A DNA stretch of 64,000 nucleotides from Astrothelium macrocarpum (lineage: Eukaryota > Ascomycota > Dothideomycetes > Trypetheliales > Trypetheliaceae): the NCBI GenBank assembly GCA_021030915.1, contig JAGEMR010000038.1, positions 62,001 to 126,000 on the forward strand, written 5' to 3'. The position numbers and the translations under genes are program-made. Shown here piece by piece: positions 57,796 through 64,000 of this stretch. Position 1 is the first letter of the stretch; each line of letters opens with the position of its first letter. A model generated the notes under the pieces. It was not told the DNA's origin. It was given only the letters and a program-made list of their open reading frames with translations, and searched no databases.

Positions 57796-59761
57796 TTACA
57801 AGGCCAAGTTCTCGCGGTCTGTTAAATCTAATTGCCTCGCATCCACGATTTCTTCACCTACCATCTCATCGTCCTGATTGACATGCTCGAGCACACCAAT
57901 TTCGTTGATCAATCCCTTGCTTTGCAATTCATCCCTCCTCTCATTCTCCCGTTTCAAGTAACGGCGCAGGAAGATCACAAGAAACATCGGAAAGACGCAC
58001 CCTACTCCCAAGATCACTGCCCACGTTATCAGATATCTCGGCCTATAGTTTGGCTGGAATAATTGCGGTGAGAGGATATTTCCAAGTCCGTAGCCGATGT
58101 GATACAGTGCAATCACTGTAGTTTTCTTTGTGTGGCCAGCGGAGCAATTTGCACCCCAAACCATGACAACGGAGTAGGGAATACCGGTTGTAGAACGCAG
58201 CCATATAGCGACCAAGAGACCCCAACGGTTGCTCCATGGAAGTGATAACGACAATATGGATGCAGCGATTGTAGGTACATATGCAGCAGCAGAGATCCAG
58301 GCGCGACATTTCTTCGTCCAGGCAAGCGCAAGAGCTGCAAGCGCTAGCGACACTAACGCGATCAGGCCTGTAACGCAGCCGAGAAGGGTTGTTTGCAGGT
58401 TTGTAAAGCCAAATGATTGAATGATCAAGGAGTACTGGCTCGTGAGACCGTTTGACATTTCTTGCCCCCAAGCGTGGAAAAAGAACAGCCATGTCTTTGG
58501 ATCTCGAATAGCTTCGAGGAATTGATAGCGCTTAAATCGTTTTTGTTCGATGCCTGAATGGTTGCTCTTGATGCGGGGAATGGCATGCGCACGCTGCTTG
58601 TGCGAAAGGAAATGCGCCGATAGAGGGCTATCGGGAAGCCAGAAGAAGACTGCAGCGGCGAAGACGAGCGTTGTCATCCCGGTAATCACTGTGGTAAGAC
58701 CAGCTCGGTTAGTTGACGGGAAAATTTACATCTGCCATCAGGAGTGGCAATAAGAAATGTCACCTGCGACAGCGAAAGATAGTTCGCCGTACACGTTGTA
58801 GAGAGGACCATGTATCAATCCAAGCAATCAGAGATCCTAATCAATTCGTTGAGAATTCAGCCCGAAAATTTTCTCGCTTATCAATTTCGAGGCCCTCTCT
58901 ATATGGCGTGCGGCGGATTGTATTCCGCAGTCGCAGGTGGTATTTTTTTAATGCAACTCCTGATGCTGTGCAATATGCGAACATGATGACACCTACACAT
59001 GAACCATTTCCAAGGCGCAAAGCTGCCTGTCTTAATCCAAAGAACACCATACGATAGCAAGCCAGAGGTGATAGGGCTTGCGTTCCCAACGGCCCACATA
59101 CAGGGCATAAGCACGGCTTGTTCGTCGTATGTGAAAAACATTGACAAGATTAACAAGAAGGAAGGGACGATGCAGGCCTCGGCAAGACCCAGAAAGAAAC
59201 GTACGACGAACAGACTTGCGAAGCTTTCGCAAGGGATGTGTAGCAGCAAAATACTTCCCCTTTGAAAGTGTATCAGCAACGGCCCGCGAATCAAGGTAAG
59301 GCGATTTACCAGATCATCAGATTTCCTGCTAACCATTTCGCAACAGGGAAGTGTTGAAGCGCCCAGTTTTGGGGAAACTCTGCGAGTAGATACCCAAAAT
59401 AGAATATAGAAACCAACCAGTTGTACTGTGTTGCATTTAGATGAGCATCTTTCAAAATGCCCAGGATTGAGGAGTTCCCGAGCTTGTTCCATGAGCTAAT
59501 GTGCTTGATATTATTGAGGAGTGATGTGCTCACCGTTTGCTTGTCAACATACATCAGATGGTAGCCAACACACAGGAACGGCAGGATCCACCGGACACTC
59601 GTTTTTCGGATTGCTGTTGATTCTTCAGGACTAGGTTCGCTGACTTGGACCTTGGAGAAGAGTTTGTAACTTTCGTCGGCATAGCGATCGGGTAGTCTTG
59701 GTGCAGAGGCAACAGTTCCTGATACTACAACCCCTCCTGATGTCTCTATGGATCTACCCAT
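57796..59761 (-). CDS. MFS permease, allantoate permease (Dal5)/anion-cation symporter type
   Basis: Exons 59310-59761, 58997-59259 and 57796-58688 (introns 50 and 308 nt) encode 535 residues. The family signature includes RWILPFLCVGYHLMYVDKQT after the N-terminal tail, NWLVSIFYFGYLLAEFPQNW in the early transmembrane helices, VVRFFLGLAEACIVPSF, and TGSFAPWKWFM joined to LITGMTTLVFAAAVFFWLPDSP. This places it among fungal Dal5/TNA1-like anion:cation symporters that import small carboxylates, ureides, vitamins or peptides. The cytosolic C-terminal tail is charged. The second intron is unusually long and contains a large inverted repeat. It is divergent from the FAD monooxygenase, across 665 bp. 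Confidence 0.93.
58736..58965. mobile_element. MITE- or introner-like inverted-repeat element in permease intron
   Basis: Two long arms, 58736-58810 and about 58891-58965, are inverted copies of each other. They begin CATCAGGAGT and contain a perfect CACCTGCGAC block, an imperfect GCG..CGCCG region and AGAGAGG. Comparing by eye, roughly three quarters of about 74 aligned positions match, with one gap. The arms enclose about 80 bp and lie wholly within the 308-nt intron of the permease. No ORF or clear target duplication was seen. Confidence 0.65.
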
Positions 59762-60426
59762 CTTTCCAGACAACCTGAACTCCAAATGTCGGTGAGCTGG
59801 TAAAGTAGGCCTCGAAAGAAGGACTCAAGACTTTCTCATCAGAGTTGTGCAATAAACCTGGTAGTAGTCGCTTTATCGTCCCAAGTCACTACTGGGTCCA
59901 GTTCGCAGACTTTTCGCAAGCCGTGACCCAATCTGTCATTGTCAAACTACGTATTTGAATTGCGGAAGAAGGCGTTGCCCGAGACGTTGCTTTGAAGATG
60001 AATAGTCACTAGCACCCAGAATGGGTACATGGAAAACGTAGATATGTTCTAGCGGTGTACACGCATGATCCGCGTCTCAGAGAGTACACCCAATAGAAGC
60101 CAAAGTCAAAGTCTCCATTTTTGAGTGATCAGAATAATTCCTCAAAGTTGCACAGGTAGATTTCCCTATGTGCGTAGAGTTCAAGCCGATCCTGAGATAA
60201 CATCATGTGTAACTTCTCTGGCGTGCTTTGGAACTTGCCGGGGTTCAGATAGAACATTGATGAGCCAATGGCAAGAGTCAAGCCTCTGCCAAGAGCTTGC
60301 TATCCAGACGCTTTGAATGCCGAGCTATTCCTGCATATAGTTTTCGTTTTTTGGCTTCTGCACTTTGATTCGGATCTGAACCGCTGACACCGAAGGCGTG
60401 CACGTTGGAGAAGGTTTTCCTTCACC
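59762..60426. promoter_or_regulatory. Divergent promoter of permease and FAD monooxygenase
   Basis: A shared 665-bp interval between two divergent start codons. No strong palindromic binding site was recognised. Confidence 0.45.
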
Positions 60427-61751
60427 ATGGATGCGCAACACAAGCTCTCTGTCGCCATAATTGGCGCGGGAATTGCTGGCCTCTCAGCTGCTGTAGGATT
60501 GAAAGGTCATCCAAACATTGAATACCAAATATATGAGCAAGCGACGCGGCTTGAGGAAATCGGCGCAAGTATCGCCCTTGGCCCAAACGGGCTAAGAACA
60601 TTGGAGAGGCTGGGGATGGTCAATGCGTTGGACGAGTCAATCGCCTTTCGCAACAGTTCAGGGTTTCCTATGATATACAGGTGCGCGGTACTCATGGCTT
60701 GGTACAATCGAATCTGACAAGGGATAGACATTGGAAAACGAATGAGATTTCCTCGGTTGATTCTCACCGTGGCGACGTCGAATGGAAGCATCGCACAGCA
60801 CGCTTCTTTCGGGCAGATCTTCAAAAGGCCTTCCTTACACATATCCCAAGCGACAAGATTCAATTGAAGAAGGCGTTCGCATCCGTAACGATCAACAGCC
60901 CTACAGACAATCTCACAATCACTTTTAAAGATGGCTCAAGCGTGAGTGCCGATGTTCTCTTGGGTACAGATGGCGTTCGCTCCGCAGTGCGCCGCTTCTT
61001 TGTGCCTGGTTCAGAGCCGAAATGGACGGGATGGGTAGCCTTCCGCTCGGTGTTTGATGCAAAGTTCCTTGAAGGTCTCGACGATGCCGTTCTCAACGAA
61101 GCGAATCATTGGTGGGGCCCTGATCGGACTTTTTTCGCTTCGAGACTTGGAGGCGGCCTATTTACAATTGTTGGAGGACATTATAGCGATCCAGATGCCC
61201 CTGATGCACCATATAAGGGTGCGACGTGGAATTCAGATGGAGACATCGATAAATTGCGCAATTATTACCGAGAATGGCATCCGGTAATTCAGAGAATGAT
61301 TGATGCCTCTCCGTACACTCGACAGTACCCGAATACTGCTGCTCCTGCGCTCGATCGTTGGTCCTACTGTCATGGCCGGGCAACTTTAGCCGGAGACGCT
61401 GCTCATGCCCATGGTGGCGCTCTGGCGGCTGGGGGGTCTCTCGCTGTGGACGACGGCTACGCTTTTGCAGCTGCCCTGTGGCACATCTTCCCCCCTGGAT
61501 CAACGCATTTCTCTACCTTTGACATCCAACAGGCTTTGTCTCTCTATGAACGGGTGAGAAAGCCGCATACAGACCGTGTGATATCGACGGTGCATGTGGG
61601 AAATAAAGCCATCATCGCACGCATTAGAGCCGGGAAAGAGGAGACAGATGAACAGCTAAGAGAAAGAATTGGGAATAGATCGGACCCGTTCTGGATTCAT
61701 GAACATGATGTACAGGAAATGTTCGCAAAAGTAATAGCGGAGAGCATGTAA
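60427..61751 (+). CDS. FAD-dependent monooxygenase, salicylate hydroxylase-like
   Basis: Exons 60427-60680 and 60728-61751 (47-nt intron) encode 425 residues. The N-terminal dinucleotide motif is VAIIGAGIAGLSA (residues 9-21), followed by YEQATRLEEIGASIALGPNG, the DG motif in LLGTDGVRSAVRR and the GD motif in ATLAGDAAHAHGGALAAGG (about 307). Order and spacing fit group A flavoprotein aromatic hydroxylases of the salicylate-hydroxylase/FAD_binding_3 type, which hydroxylate aromatic or polycyclic substrates with NAD(P)H and O2. There is no signal peptide, so it is probably cytosolic. With the dioxygenase and permease next to it, a shared catabolic or tailoring pathway is plausible, but the substrate is unknown. 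Confidence 0.94.
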
Positions 61752-63416
61752 CTTGGTACACAGCTGGCGAAAATATAGAGCAGGAGCCAGACCCATTGAA
61801 CTCTGACAAATTGAACCCAGGCGGATTCAACAGAATGAGAATGCCTGGAAAGAAGTTATGATGGTGGGAAGTGAGCGGAGACAAAGCAAATCATGTGCAA
61901 GACGGAGAGCAAATGACGACCATTCATGTTGAGGTGGAATGTCTCCTAAACATCTACATGAGTATGGCGAGGTGAACATGAAAGATGAAACTTAGTCACA
62001 ACATGCTTTCTAGGTCGCGAGAACTTGAGTCTATTTTGTTCTTCATAAAATAGAATGCGCATATCGGGTTTGCAGAGAGCCGTCCCCCTGTTTGGCGCTA
62101 ACATTGAGGGAGCACGGCTTCAAATGACGGCATCAAGCTGCGATTGATTGAAGCCGAGGTTCATTCAGTTAAAGAATGATGTGTATCCGTTTTCAATTCA
62201 CCTTCTCCGTCAAGACCTCACCGGGATACGGTGGTACTGTCATGTAGTTATCATCTCCAAAGAACGAGCAAGAGAATGTTCCATGTCAAGCATGGGTCAT
62301 CTCTGCGACAAAGGCATGCCAATAGAAGCGCAGACATGTTTCCGTGTTCAGCGAGCACCTCTCCGACGAAAATAGTATGCATAATCGCTAAGAATTATCT
62401 CGTTTTCCTAAGAGGACTGGTTCGGTGAAAAGACCAACGAGAGCTGGTGAAAGCGAGGGCTTTTCAACGGCCATGCTTGTCATAAGACGCCAAATCTGAC
62501 GTATTATTGTCGGCCTACCACCGATGGTAGGAATTATCTAATAAAAGCTTCAAGGTTGTGGTCAGTCTCGGCTGTCCCAGGCACCGAGTTGACATGCTGT
62601 TCGCGTCGAATTTTTCAGTCCAATAAAGAATCACATGTCTAGTAAAGTGGAAGCAATATATTGCCCCTATTCGAGAGATAGCTCAACCTGGTACAGAAAA
62701 CGTCATGGAATCTTAATCCAGTGAGTGCTCGGACAATTTTGAGAGGAGTGGGAAAGTTCTGGCGCTATAATTAGCTGCATGCGATCCTTGGGCGATCTGG
62801 CTGCGCCTCTCTGCCACTAGGATGCAGAGTCAGGGACAGCAACGGTGGAGGGTGCGCCACACGCAGTTTTGACTAGCAAGAAGACCCGCTGGCTGCGTGC
62901 ACTAGGCTGGCACAAGCGCGAACGAGTTCGTGTCGAGCTTATGGGATCGAATTGACCGCTCCAAATAGGGGGTCGACAGCGGTCTGGATAGAGTGAGATA
63001 GATGGGAAGCGTGGCTTGACGGCTGGTGCTGACGGGGTCTGTCGGGATTCGGTGCATTTGCGTATTGCAGGAGCTGGAGGCGAGTGGTGGAGCGCAGCAA
63101 TGGGAGAGGCTGAAACTCACGCTGCAGTTGCTGCTGCAGCTGCTTCCGGTCTAGCGCCGTATTCCACCAGCTCAGGGACTTCCTTCCAGGGCAACAAAAG
63201 CTTTGCGGGTGAGTTCATTCATAAAGGCCTGCGCTCTGCTACCTTGCTTGCTTTGCTTGACAATAACAACAACAACAACAACAATAACCACCACCACCAC
63301 ATCCAATCCTTCGTTCACGCGAGGCTTCTGGCTACGATCGACACACGACAACTCTTACGACCAATACGATTCCTATACTGTTGCACGCCTTTCTTTGATC
63401 CTAACATTCTTTCACC
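61752..63416. other. 1.7-kb region upstream of GFA1
   Basis: No gene is seen. The right part is a plausible long 5' UTR/promoter of GFA1 with a trinucleotide tract at 63261-63300. ORFs of up to 185 codons overlap the GFA1 first intron and lack family support. Confidence 0.5.
63261..63300 (+). repeat. AAC/ACC trinucleotide tract in GFA1 5' region
   Basis: CAA/AAC triplets run into CAC triplets across about 40 bp, roughly 120-155 bp before the GFA1 ATG. CAA-type unstructured tracts are common in fungal 5' UTRs. Confidence 0.8.
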
Positions 63417-64000
63417 ATGTGGTAAGGCTATTCCATGGTCGCTACCCGGGCACGAATCCATTGCTCACGCATTTGACCTGTGTTGTGTGGCTGACTGGAA
63501 GATAGCGGTATCTTTGGTTACATCAATTATTTGGTGGAAAAGGACCGAAAGTACATTCTTGACACTCTCGTGAATGGTACGTACTTCCCCTGAAAAACGT
63601 CACCAACACCACCCTCTTCTCACCAATCGAACAGGTCTTTCACGACTCGAATATCGTGGCTATGATTCTGCCGGCCTAGCGGTCGATGGTGACAAGAAAA
63701 ACGAGGTCTTTGCTTTCAAGGAGGTCGGCAAGGTCGCCAAGCTAAAGGCTCTCATCGAGGAGGAGAAGCCCGACCTCACCAAAGTTTTCGATTCACACGT
63801 GGGCATTGCACACACAAGATGGGCTACCCATGGTCCTCCTTCCAGAGTGAATTGCCATCCTCACAGGTGAGCACTGCGAAAATTGCACATGCTGGGCCTG
63901 CCTCAGCTTGTCCCTGGACTGTACATCTGTCCGTTTTTGCACTGAGAAATCGGATCGGAAATCAGCTGACCTTGCATCCTTCCCCCATAGGTCCGATCCC
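63417..64000 (+). CDS. GFA1: Glutamine-fructose-6-phosphate aminotransferase, 5' part only
   Basis: Exons 63417-63421, 63506-63576, 63635-63866 and 63991 to the window edge (introns 84, 58 and 124 nt). The joined start reads MCGIFGYINYLVEKD, then GLSRLEYRGYDSAGLAVDGD and HVGIAHTRWATHG, which is the class II glutamine amidotransferase domain of GFA1. Cys2, exposed after Met removal, is the catalytic nucleophile. GFA1 makes glucosamine-6-phosphate, the first committed step towards UDP-GlcNAc, chitin and glycosylation. The first coding exon is only 5 nt (ATGTG), so the catalytic Cys codon is split by an intron. About 105 codons are present; the isomerase domains lie beyond the window. It marks the right housekeeping border of the accessory block. 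Confidence 0.96.

Noticed and set aside
63016..63573. 185-codon ORF ahead of GFA1
   Set aside because: It reads through the GFA1 leader, first intron and tiny first exon, with composition driven by trinucleotide repeats. The GFA1 model explains the region.

Overview
The window reads as nuclear DNA of a filamentous ascomycete (Pezizomycotina). Genes are closely packed on both strands and split by short introns, mostly 47-70 nt, with GT..AG ends and a CTAAC-type branch site. Many families are fungus-specific (MDM31, Mug190, Zn(II)2Cys6 regulators, UNC93-like and Dal5-type transporters). No species or class can be fixed from the sequence alone. No rRNA, tRNA, CRISPR array or intact transposon was found. 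All exon boundaries were chosen by eye from reading frame, splice signals and family knowledge. In every multi-exon gene called complete the exon lengths sum to a multiple of three, except the SAP30BP/HCNGP gene, whose first intron is uncertain.

From 1 to about 46.4 kb the window is mainly core eukaryotic genes: a truncated STE20/GCK kinase, URA6 UMP kinase with an unusual mitochondrial-type leader ORF, eIF3m, PNO1/DIM2, MDM31, a GT8 glycosyltransferase, a GTS1-type ArfGAP, a variant zinc-cluster protein, Mug190 tricalbin-like protein, two 20S proteasome subunits (beta6 and beta7), a SAP30BP/HCNGP protein, PEX10, a conserved secreted protein, a Rad60/Esc2 SUMO-like protein, PRP28, two large uncharacterised proteins and a SAM methyltransferase. 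LSM6 follows at 46.7-47.1 kb.

From 47.9 to 61.8 kb, between LSM6 and GFA1, lies a different block: a secreted GMC oxidoreductase, a Zn(II)2Cys6 regulator, a histidine-phosphatase-fold protein, an UNC93-like membrane protein, a TauD/TfdA dioxygenase, a Dal5-type MFS permease and an FAD monooxygenase. Three divergent pairs share promoters. This looks like an accessory oxidative or catabolic cluster with its own regulator and transporters, and no polyketide or peptide synthase. The permease carries a 308-nt intron holding a long, diverged inverted repeat that resembles a MITE or introner-like element. This is the most unusual DNA structure seen here.

The window ends inside GFA1 (chitin precursor synthesis), whose catalytic cysteine codon is split by an intron after a 5-nt coding exon. 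Other oddities are a 17-nt microexon, a UAAUG stop/start overlap upstream of MDM31, an in-frame 57-nt intron in eIF3m, a 38-nt intron and a 16-bp minisatellite inside an intron.
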